Source: Papio anubis (taxonomy: Eukaryota; Chordata; Mammalia; Primates; Cercopithecidae). From it: a DNA stretch of 64,000 nucleotides. The stretch spans positions 106,355,467-106,419,466 of the forward strand of contig NC_044996.1 in assembly GCF_008728515.1 (NCBI RefSeq). Reading direction: 5' to 3'. Shown here in pieces: positions 34,136-45,938 of this stretch. The notes under the pieces are model-generated. The model searched no databases, was not told where the DNA came from, and saw nothing but the letters and a program-made list of their open reading frames with translations. Position 1 is the first letter of the stretch, and each line of letters opens with the position of its first letter. Both the position numbers and the translations under genes were made by a program.

Positions 34136-35475
34136 AGCCATAATGAGTCCACATCACGGGGACTGAAAACCAGAGAGAGGAAAGAGCAACAGCTGGGCAC
34201 TCCTTTAGCCAGATCTGGTTGCAACCACCCAAATGGCTTGTTCCAGTTTCACTAATAGGCAGAGGGTGATGAGAGGCTACAAGGGGACCCACAGAAAATA
34301 GCCGCTGCTTTCAACCCTGCTGATTATCAGGGAGCCCCTCTGCAGAGAGCACACGGCAATTCATTGTTTACCTGGATCCACTGAAAGGCTTTCTTCTGCT
34401 CTGACTAAATAAAGTGTGCATGTGTGTGTATGTGTGTGTGTGTGTGACCACACAGTGCCTCTGACAACTTTGCCCAGAAAAAATGCAGGGGACAGTCATA
34501 GTAAGGTCTATAAAGCTAGGAGTAATGTTCAAAGATAATACATAATGGATGTGAGAAAGACCTGCAATGACACTTTATGATTTGGTGAATTTGGAAGCTG
34601 TGATATCAGGGATTGTAAAGAGAAGACGACAGGCCAGTTTCTTAGCTATAGAAAGGACAAGGTTGGGGACCAAAAATCCAGCCAGCATCCCTGACACTTC
34701 AGAGGGGTTCAGGTAGAAAAAAAATCAGCCCACTGCTACATGCCTGTTCCTTCCCCAGCTTGCACCAATACCATAACTTTGCTCCCCATCTTCTCCCCTA
34801 CTCCCTTTTCTATTACCTTTTTCAAAGCCCAGAACAGCTCAAGGACACCTTCACATTCTTTTCTTCCTTTCCAGCCCAGCCCTGCAGCGAGCTCTATACC
34901 ATTGCCATGAACGTTAGGGTCTTAGCATAAAAAGTCCGGGATTGACAAGTTTCCAAGACAAAACTTGACTTTGAACTTGGCTTTGTCTAACTCCAGAGGC
35001 CAGTGGCAGCCTCCCATGGATCATCTGGCTTCCAGGAGGAGGTCACGGAACCCATGGTTTCTATGTTCTTTCCCCTAGGGCAGCAGAACATGACTTTCCT
35101 GCAAGCCAATCTAATCAAGTGTTAGAAATCTGGGGAGTTCAGAAGCCACTTTGTGGTTCTGAAGCTGAATTCTCAGCATTCCTGATGCTTCTGAGTTCCA
35201 GTTTGGCTTCCATTCCTGTTTCAGATTGAACCTATACTTTTAATTATAGGGTTTGTGATTCATAAATCTTTGATGGGGGCGGAGGGAGGAGATGTAGGGC
35301 AGGTTTATCTTACCAGCTGTTCTCAAGTGAGAAGGTTTTTGCTGGCACCTGTCTGCAGGCAGTGGGTGAGCTCTTGAAGGTGCACAGCTAGATTCAGTAG
35401 AACTCAAGAACTCCAAATAAGTTGGGTCATTTTGAGGAGCATTAATATTTGCAGTGACTATTTAAAATTAAGATC
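34136..35475. other. Unassigned sequence with (TG)n
   Basis: Contains a TG/TATG microsatellite at 34414-34446. Otherwise no repeat or exon recognised. Confidence 0.45.
34414..34446 (+). repeat. (TG)n microsatellite
   Basis: TG units with CA and TA interruptions, then about eight uninterrupted TG. Confidence 0.95.
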
Positions 35476-35479
35476 ATGG

Positions 35480-35650
35480 AATGCAAATGCTAGAAACAAA
35501 GATAGGGAGAGATCTTGTCCAATCCCCTCATTTGGCAGAGAAGGAAACTGAGGATCAGAGTGGGTGCATGACTCGTCCAAGGTCACACGGCTTATACTAA
35601 TTGTCTGACTCTACTTGACAATACAGGCTTCTGGACTTCAGACTGAGATA
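35480..35650 (-). mobile_element. MIR SINE
   Basis: 'aatcccctcatttggcagag', 'aaggaaactgaggatcagag' and 'gtccaaggtcacacggctta' are clear MIR reverse complement. Confidence 0.85.
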
Positions 35651-35794
35651 TTTTCTACTATACTATACACTCCATCCATTTACTGTCTTTATTCCATGTC
35701 ACAACATAGATTTTTTGTTAACTGTGTTGTGTAAACAAGGATGATGTTTATCAATATAAAGCATAAGTGTTTCATGGTTTAGTTTATCTTTGCT

Positions 35795-36005
35795 TCCACA
35801 TATTTGTTAGTCACTGTGAACACTCAGGAACTCCTCAATTCACTGGGTCTGGCTTCTGTCTCAACCACTCCGTTGAAATTGCTTTTTGTGACTCCCTATT
35901 TGTTGCTACATTCAAGGGATACTTACAGGACCTCATTTTACTGAACATCTTGGCAGCATTTGACACTGCCGACCCCATCTCCTTCCCTTGAGTGTTCTAG
36001 CTCAG
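35795..36005 (+). mobile_element. L2 ORF2 (RT) fragment
   Basis: 'ttacaggacctcattttact' and 'cttggcagcatttgacactg' correspond to a known conserved part of L2 ORF2. No open frame of length survives. Confidence 0.65.
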
Positions 36006-36279
36006 TGCTACTCAAAAAGCGTGTGTGGACTGGGACCAGTAGGCCAACTGTTGCTGGTCTGCAGGGAGAGGAGTACAGAAACTGAGAATAATAGAAACTT
36101 TTGTAGCAATTTGGCAGAGTAATTTTTGTTTGCTGAATCTACTACAAAAAATGAGGCTTGTATTTTGAATGTCTTATTGGACTTTTTGTTAATTAGTTTT
36201 TATTGCATTTGATTCCATAAGTATTAATCTGCTACACATTGGGGGGAGAATCCCTGATCCTTCTGCACAGGAAGTGTAA

Positions 36280-36610
36280 GAAACACTGCTGTAGATACTT
36301 ATATTTTTCTGACCCTGGCTCTCCTGACTTAATTCCTACTCTATCCACTGTTCTTAAAAATTTTGCATGCCTCCAGATCTCTCACTGCCATAGATTTTTC
36401 CTTCCCTTATGGGCTCCTATCATCTATTGAATGTCAGCAGAGAGGCTACCCCCTCTAGGAACCTTTTCCTCTGTGCCACACCCATAATAGTCTCTATCAG
36501 ACTTTATTGTGGCTGCAAAACATCATTGTTTCCCCAGCTCCTAGCCCAGTGCCTGGCACACAAGGTAACCCCAATCAGTCTTTGTGGTATGAATGAGTTT
36601 CATGTGAGGT
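36280..36610 (+). mobile_element. L2 LINE, 3' end
   Basis: 'ctaggaaccttttcctctgt', 'tagcccagtgcctggcacac' are the L2 3' end. The 126-codon frame at 36409-36789 runs out of this fragment and is not a gene. Confidence 0.7.
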
Positions 36611-37245
36611 GGCCTTTAGGTCACCTTCTGGAGCACCCCATTCACCAAGTTTGGAGGCATTTTCCTTCCACTCATTCCCTCCTTTATACTTTGCCCTCCT
36701 TAACTCTTGTAGTAATCATCCAATTGTCAAAAATTAACAGAGAATTCAGAAGTGGCACCAGGTTACAAACCATCCTGTTTGGTATATGAATTTCCTTTTC
36801 TGGGGTGGGGAGAAGGAACAGCAGTGATCTTTCACCCAGAGAACTCATTCCAATGACGGTCTCATTGCATCCTGGAAATCTGCCAGCCCACATGAAGGAA
36901 TTGTCTCACCTTGATTTAAGCCCAGTTGGGGAATCAGGAGCTTGGCTTTAAGTCCTGGCCAGAGAGAGTAGTGCCCATCAGATGGAATGCCACAGCCTCC
37001 CCACTCCCAGGTCTCAGTGTCAGGTAGGGTGAATTAATGTCAGTCAGGGTAACCCCTGGGGCTAAGCTAAGGAGGCGCATTAATTAGTGATCCTATAGCA
37101 CACTGAAAATAGAAATGTCAAGTGTTGTTATTAATAGTCGTGTTTTCTCTGCTTTAGTTTCCCAGGTCCCTTATACTTTCACTTCAGAACCTCTGGAAAG
37201 TAATGAGAATGCTTTTTTAGAGGGAAAAAAAGAGATGTAATTGTA
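36611..37245. other. Unassigned sequence
   Basis: No element recognised; AT-rich 'gcattaattagtgatccta' near 37078 is homeobox-motif rich. Confidence 0.4.
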
Positions 37246-37249
37246 TTAT

Positions 37250-37371
37250 ACCTCAATATGGTGGGAAAAATAAAATGCAGATGAATATGATACAGTTTCT
37301 ACAGTAACCCTGAAGACTGAACCCTTATGGAAAAAGTTAACTGTTTTAGTACATAAAAATGTAAAACTTTG
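37250..37371 (+). mobile_element. Old L1M ORF2 fragment, left part
   Basis: AT-rich L1M-like sequence cut by the Alu at 37372; the assignment rests on the clear continuation at 37687. Confidence 0.6.
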
Positions 37372-37686
37372 GGCTGGGTGCGGTGGATTACTCATGCCTA
37401 TAATCCCAGCACTTTGGGAGGCCGAGATGGGTGGATCACCTGAGATCAGGAGTTCGAGACCAGCCTGCCGAACATGGTGAAACCCCGTCTCTACTAAAAA
37501 TACAAAAAAAATAGCCAGGTGTGGTGGCACGCACCTGTAGTCCCAGCTACTCAGGAGGCTGAGGCATGAGAATTGCTTAAGCCTGGAAGGCGGAGGTTGC
37601 AGTGAGCTGAGATCATGCCATTGTACTCCAGCCTGGGCAAAATAGTAAAACTCCATCTCAAAAAATAAAAATAAAAATAAAAAAAA
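37372..37686 (+). mobile_element. Alu S-type SINE
   Basis: Full length from 'ggctgggtgcggtggattac' to an (AAAAT)n tail. 'gtggatcacctgagatcagg' is S-type. The 11 bp 'gtaaaactttg' at 37361-37371 and 37687-37697 is the target-site duplication. The 158-codon minus-strand frame here is the usual Alu antisense frame. Confidence 0.95.
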
Positions 37687-38570
37687 GTAAAACTTTGATA
37701 TTGAAAAATAGCCAGAAACCATTAAAAGACAAGTGAAAATCTGGGAAAAAGATTTTTTACATAGAAGACAGCTGAAAGAAGAGTATCCTTAATATGTAAA
37801 GTGCTCTTATAATCAATAAAGGCAAAAGGCATGAGTAGGCAATACACAAAAGAAGAAACACAAATCAACTGTATATGAAGACTGAAGAGGTTCAGTCTCA
37901 CTGGTAATCAAAGAGATGCCAAATAAAACAGCACCACAGACTCCCTTTTGTTTATCAGATTGGCAAAGATCAAACATATTGATCATATCCAGGCAAAGTG
38001 AGAGGAAATGGGCATTTCCATTTGTCATTAATGGGCTAGTAAATAGGTACAGACCTTCTGAAGAATGCTTTGACAATGAATAACAAAAGCCTTGTCCTCT
38101 GACTCACAGATTCTACCTTTAGGAATAATCAAACAAGTACACAGAGATGCGTATGACAAGATTGGTCATCTCAGTGAGGTTTACAGTGGCAAAAGTGGAA
38201 GCAATCTAAATATTCACGGGTAGCTGATTGGTGAGGCATACAGTGGAATAGTATGTAGTCACTTTGAAAAGATATATAGCTTTATTGATATGGAAAAGTG
38301 TCCATGACATGTTGTTGCCACTAATTGAAAAAAGAAAGTTGGAAATAGGGAATAAAGAATGATTTGATTTTTGAGCATTTTAAAAGTGTGCGTGTGTGTA
38401 TGTGCGTGCGTGCATATGCACGCCTGTGTGAAAACCTGTGTAAAAGTACTCTGCGATGATACCTTTTGAATGATGAGATTATAGGTGATTTTTATTTTCT
38501 TATTTTGTACTTTTTCATAATTTACTGATGTTTCTACAATGAAAACTGATAGTCATCACCACTGAAAAAT
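37687..38570 (+). mobile_element. Old L1M ORF2 end and 3' UTR, right part
   Basis: 'agagtatccttaatatgtaa', 'caatacacaaaagaagaaac', 'gtaatcaaagagatgccaaa', 'gcaatctaaatattcacggg' and a late GT-rich 3' UTR (38388-38425) follow ancient L1M order. All frames are broken. Confidence 0.85.
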
Positions 38571-39315
38571 ATGTTTTAGGGAACACTTCGTCTAGTTGTT
38601 CTGGCTGTTTTACAGGGGTGGAAGAAGCAACAAATAGACACAGAAATAAAAATAAGGAAGTAAAAAGTTCAATCAGTGGTAAATTTGATTGTTCCTATCT
38701 GAAATCATTATTTTAGTACTCATTTTGGAATCTACCCACTTTATTCATGAGAGCTTCCCTACCCTTAGCAGCCCTGTCTTTTTCTTTTGAAAATATCCTG
38801 GAACATTCTATCACATTAGCTGCCCCTGAAATCATTATTGGGTATAATACTTGTATTTTTATTTTTTAATTGCTAATAAAAAATAATTGCCAATTAACTC
38901 TAATGAATTCTTAATGAAAAAAGGATCTCTCCCCAGGGACATATATTGCAATCTCAAATCTCTGAGTGAAGCTGTGCAAAGAGGTCTCACTGAGCTAATC
39001 TCCACTGGGATCACCCTCACCAAGTGCTCAGGGCACCCTTCCCCTTTGGTGGGAGCCAACTACCCCACCAGTGCCTCTAAGTGACCTTCCCACATGCCAA
39101 CTTCTGGTTATATTTTTACAGAGACGCATCAGGGCCTGACCCATGTTGAGAAATGTAACCTGAGATTCCAAAGTGTCTTCTGTTAGTAAGTCTTACGTCA
39201 TCTCATGCTAACTATTAGAATGGGAATATGAAGAGTTTACCAATTTTTTTCTGAGATTTGTCAGAGAAATAAAAACATAGAAGAATTATAGTTTTCTGGA
39301 CTGTATTATCTATCT

Positions 39316-39346
<31 letters not shown>

Positions 39347-39880
39347 CTCTATCTACACATACCTTACATACATACTGTGTATACATCATTAGTTTGAATC
39401 GTGACATTTCTGATATTAAACTCTTTTTGATCTCTCAACCTAGTATATTATTGTTACGCTGGTAGTATCTAGACAGTATTATGCTATTTATTAGGAGAAT
39501 TAAATAGATAATAATATTTTGATGTTGTGTTTGTTGCTGTTGCCTTTGTAGAACACTGAAAATCTTTCTTCAGGGAAGAAAAAAAGTGAGCATTTTAAGC
39601 AGATTTCCCACTGACCAAAGTATACCTATGTGTGTATGAATGTGCGTATGGCCTTAGAAACTGAGCAGAAAACCATCCCACCTGTCTCTAAAAATTAGTC
39701 TTAATGTAACTTCCTCCTGTGCCTTGACCAATAATTGCTTTTTGAGTCTGCTTCTTTTTTTTACCACTTGTATCCTAAAAAGGGGAAAAAAGATCTTCCC
39801 AGATGACATTACTGTATTGCTTTTGATTTTACACATTACATTTCTGCTGATTCCCTTTAGAAAGCATTCCATTCTTTGAT
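38571..39880. other. Unassigned AT-rich sequence with a TATC repeat
   Basis: No transposon recognised. Contains the tetranucleotide repeat at 39307-39352. Short complementary frames at 38859-39084 have no motif. Confidence 0.45.
39307..39352 (+). repeat. (TATC)n tetranucleotide microsatellite
   Basis: About ten TATC units with one single-base break and one TCTC interruption. Confidence 0.97.
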
Positions 39881-39881
39881 A

Positions 39882-39985
39882 GCTGGCCAGAGAAGTGAAG
39901 CAACCTGCCCAAGGTCACACAGCTAATTAGAACAATCTGGGAATATAACCGCGGGTTTTTCTACCTTTTCACCCTGCAGAGGAAG
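39882..39985 (-). mobile_element. MIR fragment
   Basis: 'cctgcccaaggtcacacagc' and 'aattagaacaatctgggaat' are the MIR reverse complement. Confidence 0.85.
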
Positions 39986-41395
39986 TGAGGGCTATTATCA
40001 TCAGCTCTCCTCATGAAGAACAGGTTGGCTATGTTAAATAGCAGGGCCAGGAACCAACAGCCTGGAAGGTCTGAGGGAAAAGATCATCAGTTGACAAATT
40101 ATCGTGATCATTATTAATGTTATTACTCATATGCTATGTCTGCGGCAGAAAACACAGGTTTATTTAAAATGCACATAATAATTTGAGTTTGCTCCAACAT
40201 TTATTTTCTGTCTAAATCATTTTTTAACTGATATGAATGCAAAGACTTCTGAAGACAAAAAGCAAGGCTTTTTAAAAATCCATAACCTTAAATTAAGACC
40301 ACATTTATTTACACTGCTGCTTGCAGCCCAGAACTTTCTCCTTTTTAACTCTTCAGTGACACTGGCGAGCCGTATTTCCACCTCTTCTTGACCCAATTTT
40401 CATTTTTTCTAGTAACAACTGCATTGGAAGACCAAAACACAATGCATTTTGCAGAAAGAATCCGAATGGGATTTTTAGTAAGTTGGCCTGACCACTTCCC
40501 CAACAAAAAGATGCCTCTAATTGATCTCTATGTAGAAATGGCAGCTGGTGATGAGAACCACTGTGCTCTGGTGGGTAGTTATTTTATCAGGACAAGCATT
40601 TCTCTCATGATAAGAGAAAAACAGCAGGACTTGGGGAGAGACACACAGGACAGACAGACGCAGATAAGACCTAGCAAGAACCTGACTGCAGGACCACAGT
40701 CACACAACCTAAAATGGAAAGTTTCTGATAACCCCTGATGGATTGGAGCCAGGTGGGGGCAGAGAGGGGATTTGGGGGGAAACTGCACATTTGGAGGGTC
40801 AGAAAAGGCCTGCTCCCTAGACAGCCTGCACTTGCCCGGAGCTTTGTTAGGGGGCGCTGTGGGGCTGCAAGTGCTGCTTCACCACCCTACAGAACTGCTG
40901 GCTTCCCAAGGCCTATGGCGGTTAAAACCCCCATAGCTCTTTTGGCAAAGAGTAGGTGTGTCCTGGCCAGGTTCCAGTTTGGGTAATTACAGCCTGTCAA
41001 CCTAAATTCCCCCCAGGATTGCAGTTAAATATGGTACCCGTCTTCACAATTAAATTTTAGCTCTAATAGGACACTAGATTGTCATGTTACGTGACAGTTA
41101 AATAGCAGCTGCATCATACCCCAGAGGTAGCTGCACTTTTGTGGTGACTACAAAGATTTCTCCGGGTGTAATAAATGACCTGTATGGACAGAATTGTATG
41201 TGTGTGGGAGGGGGTGGGGGGGGTTTCTGCTAAATTGTAGTTGGTAGCTATAGGACTTTGCTCATCACTAAACATTATTTTTCAAATTGTTTCAGGGAAA
41301 AAAATTATGGGGAACACTTAATTACTCCAATATCATTTGCAGTTCTTTTACCTGAAAATAAAAATCAAGATGCTAGGTTGTTGCAGGACAGAGGA
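39986..41395. other. Unassigned unique sequence; chance-length ORF and CTCF-like core
   Basis: Contains a 116-codon + frame (40388-40738) preceded by an acceptor-like 'cattttttctag' (about 40401-40412). I recognise no domain and cannot show it is coding. A conserved-looking block lies at 41030-41190. Confidence 0.4.
40847..40860 (+). promoter_or_regulatory. CTCF-like core
   Basis: 'ttagggggcgctgt' matches the AGGGGGCGC half of the CTCF motif but lacks the upstream CC. Weak prediction. Confidence 0.25.
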
Positions 41396-41399
41396 GGCC

Positions 41400-41750
41400 T
41401 CCAACTACCATCCATGTCACAGGCATCCTTGCCTTTCTCTAAAGATGTCATGCACTCTCTCCTCCCTTTGCCTGTGTCCTTACTTCTCCCACAGCCTGGA
41501 ACACCTTTCTTTTGTTCTCTGCTTACAGAGACTGTTTGTTCCATCAAGGTCCAGCTCAAATGCCACCTCCTTCATGTTGTGGTCCATAATCCACAATTAA
41601 GCGTGTCTCCTCTTAGGACACCCATACCATGTTGCTATTATCTTTACTCAGCATTTATTTAAATGTGTCTTATAATGAGTTGTTTACACATCTGGCACAT
41701 GCACTGAACTAAAGCTCCCTGAGGGCAGGAGCACAATGCTTAATATTCCT
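41400..41750 (+). mobile_element. L2 LINE, 3' region
   Basis: 'ccacagcctggaacaccttt', 'ggtccagctcaaatgccacc', 'aaagctccctgagggcagga' and 'gcacaatgcttaatattcct' follow L2 forward order. The 134-codon and 87-codon frames here are L2 shadows. Confidence 0.88.
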
Positions 41751-41796
41751 GAAAGAGAGAAGGAAGGCAGCCTCTCTTTCCTTTCCAAGGGTATAA

Positions 41797-42025
41797 ATAA
41801 GAATAACTGATATTTAGGGAGTGTGTACTATATGTTGATCATTGTTCTAAGCACTTGGCATGTATTGACTCATTTAAACCTCACCATCCTATAAAGCATA
41901 ATTATCATCCGAAGCACAGAGAGGTTCAATAATTTGCCAAAGGTCACACAGCCTTTGGTGGCACCAAGAGGGAAAGCCATGAGGCTTATCCCCAGAGCCT
42001 CATACCCTTATGCTGTTGTATAGCA
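41797..42025 (-). mobile_element. MIR SINE, near full length
   Basis: 'ttctaagcacttggcatgta', 'gcacagagaggttcaataat', 'tttgccaaaggtcacacagc' and 'cccagagcctcata' are MIR in reverse complement. Confidence 0.9.
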
Positions 42026-42707
42026 TAGGTTTTTAATTAAACACATCAGTATCTCAACTGTCTTTCAAGTTTCAAATCAATCCAGGTCTGCAAAAGCGCA
42101 AGGCTTTTTCTAAAGGGGGAAGTGTGAGGATGGGGGAAGTTGATGGCACACAATCCACCTGTCTCCATTTTAGTTTGGCTATCTTAAATAACAAAAGGGC
42201 TGCTTTCTGAAATCCACATTCTTGTTTGTCAGTTTCCATCCTTGGGCAATTATTTCACACTGAAAATGAGAAGGTGATAATCTAAAGTATTCGCAGCCAG
42301 TCTTGCCTACAGAGGTGTGAGCAAGGAGGAAGATAGCATGTTGTGATTAGAGAGGGAAGAAACAAACCCCAGTGATTGCAATGCGTAAGAAGGGGTTAGC
42401 CTCATTATTCTAATGCATAGTTTTCTGCATCCATAGAAATATTTCATTCCAACAAGTTAATTCCTTTAAGTGGTGAGCGCTGAGGGTGGCAGACACGATT
42501 ATCTTCCTTAGGTTTCTTACCACTTTCTCCCCATCCGGCTGGGGGAAGGATTTCTGCAGCTCACCTCGTGCAATTAGAAACAGCCCCACAGGGCAGAGGT
42601 GCAGCCTGCGTTCTGAGATACTCTTCTGCTGCTGAAATAAAAACAGCCTTTGAGAATATTCTCCTGCCAAAATCATTTTAGCATTTCACTGTCACACAGC
42701 AGGAGGC

Positions 42708-42749
<42 letters not shown>

Positions 42750-43353
42750 GGAGCGCACATCCTTTCTGCGCACAGCCGGCAAGACCTCATGAGTCTTTCC
42801 TGTGTACGAGGAAATTAATTACTTTCCTTTTTTATTTTTGTAAAAGGGGGCCATAAAAACATAGTTCAAGATGTTACATTTTCATAAGGAAGAAGTCTCA
42901 ATGGTAAATGAGTTCCTCTTTTAAGACAAGGCTGTAATTAGATTGCCCGTGGTGATGATGAATGGGGAGGTTGAAGGGTCTTCGCTTTTTTCTGGGGAAA
43001 GAAACATCCTCGAAGGCGGAGGCAAGGGCTGCCTCGGGCAGCCACGCTGGTGCCAGTGCCAAAGACTGTGCTCTCCCATGAAGCTGAAAGAAGAAAGTGT
43101 TTCTAAACCTAGGGAGGAATAACAACAGGAAAGGCAATTTAGAGGGTGAGCCAAGGTGGTTTCCTAAACAGAGGCCAGAGTGTCAATAGGGGCCGCTGTA
43201 CCTCTCCCTAGCTGACTGATCCCCGGTGCTTTCTGCACAATCTCTTTCAACTTGGGTATATTTTCTCTCTTGCAGTTACTGAAGAGAGGGGAGAACTTCG
43301 CAGTTCCTACTGCCCCTTCATAAATGCCTCATTTATTTTTATTTCTACCTTCC
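42026..43353. other. Unique sequence with (GA)n
   Basis: No transposon recognised. Holds a donor-like segment for a filler insertion (42079-42119) and a GA microsatellite (42710-42744). 42800-42960 is AT-rich with TAATTA motifs. Confidence 0.45.
42710..42744 (+). repeat. (GA)n microsatellite
   Basis: About seventeen GA units. Confidence 0.97.
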
Positions 43354-43804
43354 TGTTATGGGCAGAATTGTATATTGTGTACCCCCCAAGCTTCATATGC
43401 TGAAACCCTAACCGCCAGTACTTGTACTTCAGAATGTGACTGTATTTGCAGATAGGGTCTTTTTTAAAGAGGTAATTACGTTCATATAAGGCCGTTAGGG
43501 TTGGCTTAATCCAAGGTCGGCAAGAACACAGGCTTTTTCTAAAGGGGGCTGGTGTCCTTATAAGAGGAGCATATTTGGACACACAGAGAGATACCAGGGG
43601 TGTGCATGCACAGAGGAAAGCCCATGTGGGGACACAGGGAGAAGGTGGCCATCTGCAAGCCAAGGAGAGAGGCCTCAGGTGAAATCAAACCTGCTGACAT
43701 CTTGATTTTGGACTTTTAGCTTCCAGAACTGTGGGAAAACGCATTTCTCTGTTTCAACCACGCAGACTGGTATTTCGTTATGCTAGCCCAGGCAAACTAA
43801 TAGG
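43354..43804 (+). mobile_element. MLT1 LTR (MLT1A/B-like) with internal filler
   Basis: Starts 'tgttatgggcagaattgtat', then 'aagcttcatatgctgaaacc', 'agaatgtgactgtatttgca', 'ggtgtccttataagaggagc', and ends with 'gactggtatttcgttatgct' and 'caaactaatagga'. At 43514-43548 about 35 bp replace the ~6 bp expected between 'aatcca' and 'ctggtgtcc', and their end matches 42101-42119 exactly. Confidence 0.9.
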
Positions 43805-45415
43805 ATAGCTGAGTAGTCTTTTCAAAATATGGTCTATGGATCACTTTCATCAGAAAGTGATGAGTGGATTAAAGTACAGGTTCCTATCCTGGGATTTAAA
43901 TCTCTAGGGTCCAGGAATCTGCAGTCTTTCACAAGCACCGCAGGTCCTTTTGGTGCACACTGAAAATGGGAAGTTCCTGCAGCATGAATTTGCTGAGAGA
44001 AAGGTCACCTCCATGGTGATCTGAAGGAGCTGCCCAAAGGCCACACTGCCTGAAACCCCACCATTAGGAAGGCATTCTTTGAAGTTAAACATTACCCTGT
44101 CCTTGGTGGATCTCTTTTCAGTGCAAATAGTTCCTGGATGGAGATGACAGATTAAGTCAATAACCTTTGACTATGAATTTATTTATCAGCTGAATTCCTG
44201 TGGGATTGGAAGGATGCCAAACCTCAGAAAAACCTGAGAGTGGAAATGCTTAGGGAGGCTGGCTGAGAGATATTGGGGCGGTCCACACTGGAAGAAGGTA
44301 CCACCTTGACAATCTTGCTCCATGCTAGCCCCATTGAAAACAAGGTTGTCCCTAGATGGGCAGCTCAAAGTCACACAGTTCACTGCTCTCTGACAGGAAG
44401 AGAAACAAAGGTATGGCATCTAGGCTTTGGGGACAAGACAGCCAACTCTTGGATATCTACTGTTTTCTTGTCTGCTTCTTGGACACTGAGGGCAAAATCA
44501 GGCCTGCTTCTTTCCCTTCCTGAGTTAAGTGTGTAGGGACCAGCTGAGGTGATAGAAGAGGGGTGATGGGGGTGAGGAATGGATATACACAGGGCTGAGA
44601 TGCAAAGTATGTTTAACAACTGGTATGCCATAGGCATGGACCCATTAGAATAGAAGCCAGCCAGAGGCTGGAGTGGGATCCTGAATATCCTCTTTATGCA
44701 GGAGTTAACCTTTCATTCGCTGGCTTGTCTGAAGTCCTAGCCTGGAACTTTACCCAATACTCAGGGCATAGGCACAGGCCTAAATGAGTGAGATGGTGAC
44801 CCAGTAGGTCTGAGGCGTCTCTTTAGTCTCTCTTTGCATTCCCATTGCTTTTATTCTTATTTATTTATTGAAGTATTTACAAGGAAGGAGGAGGCATCCT
44901 CTCTACCCCTTCCCACTTTCAGGTTCAGTCCCAGTGCACTCTAAGTCAAAGCAATACACATGTGACTGCAGCGCACCTGTGTCCTCCACTTCCTGCATCT
45001 TCCAGGAGGTCTAATAGGCTGAGAGTATCAGCAAGTGGGCAAGGGCTGGTCTCCTGACTGCTGACAAGTGGCCACCTTAGAGAGGGCTGCCAGAGGGCCA
45101 ATGCACTAATGGCTGTCTCAGAAACCTCAGCACTGAAACTAATAATGGGCTAAAACTCAGAGCCCTCTACAGGCTCCCTGTCCCCCAAATCAGAGCCTCA
45201 GGGATGTGCCAACTGCCAGGGCACAATCTAGCCCACTGGGTGCTCCACATGGAGAAACACTTTCTGGCTTCCCCTTCTCCATGGCAAAAGGTGAATCTAA
45301 CATGAAGTCTGCAAACACATTGACCCAGGCTCCCAAACCCTATTCATTGAAGTAGCAGATGGTTGGAGGAGAGCAAGGACCAGCCAGGTCAGAACGTTCA
45401 CTGGCAAGCCACTAT
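43805..45415. other. Unassigned sequence
   Basis: No transposon recognised with confidence; only short frames without motifs. Confidence 0.4.
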
Positions 45416-45419
45416 TCTT

Positions 45420-45938
45420 TCTCAAGACAGTGCTCATTGTAACAGCAGATGGTGTCAGTGCTCCACCCAGACCCCCTTGGATCCCTGTTGATCCTCTGTC
45501 TGCGTACTCTGCCCCCTTCACTGTGCTCTTACTTCAAACACCTAGCACCTATGCTCTGCTTTGGGAGGACAGCCCCCAGACTAAAAGTAGAGAGCCACTT
45601 TGCACGCATGTGCAGGGAACTGGAGGTACCTGCGTGACTCTCCGTCACTGACTGCTGGAGGCAGACGCGTGAAACCTAGCTCTTTTACCCATGGTGGGGC
45701 AATTCGGAGGCACAATTGACCCTCCAGAACTCCCCTGCAGATTGGGCTAAGGCTGCGACTCGCCTGAGTGTGCCCTTGCCCGTCTTCTTCCTTTCTCTTT
45801 TCCTACTTCCCCTCCTTCTTTGCGGGTCTCCCCTGGGAGGGCTTCTTCACCATTCACTTGCATGCAAATCCTCATCTCAGGGTCTGCTTCTGGCAACCCA
45901 GCCTAGAGTTTGCATACAAAATTCTAAGTTTTCCTCCC
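45420..45938 (+). mobile_element. Possible LTR, family not assigned
   Basis: The end 'gcaaatcctcatctcagggt' followed by 'ctgcttctggcaacccagcc' is a 3' end I associate with old ERVL/ERV1-type LTRs, with a pyrimidine-rich stretch (45780-45835) before it. The layout parallels 5340-5515. The 5' boundary is a guess. Confidence 0.4.

Noticed and set aside
36409..36789. 126-codon + frame
   Set aside because: It begins in an L2 3' end and runs into unassigned sequence.
37246..37722. 158-codon minus-strand frame
   Set aside because: It is the standard antisense frame of an Alu and carries Alu-typical peptide sequence.
40388..40738. 116-codon + frame with acceptor-like upstream string
   Set aside because: No domain, no clear donor pairing and no neighbouring exon. 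Frames of this length are expected several times by chance in 64 kb over six frames.
41258..41662. 134-codon + frame
   Set aside because: Mostly within an L2 fragment.
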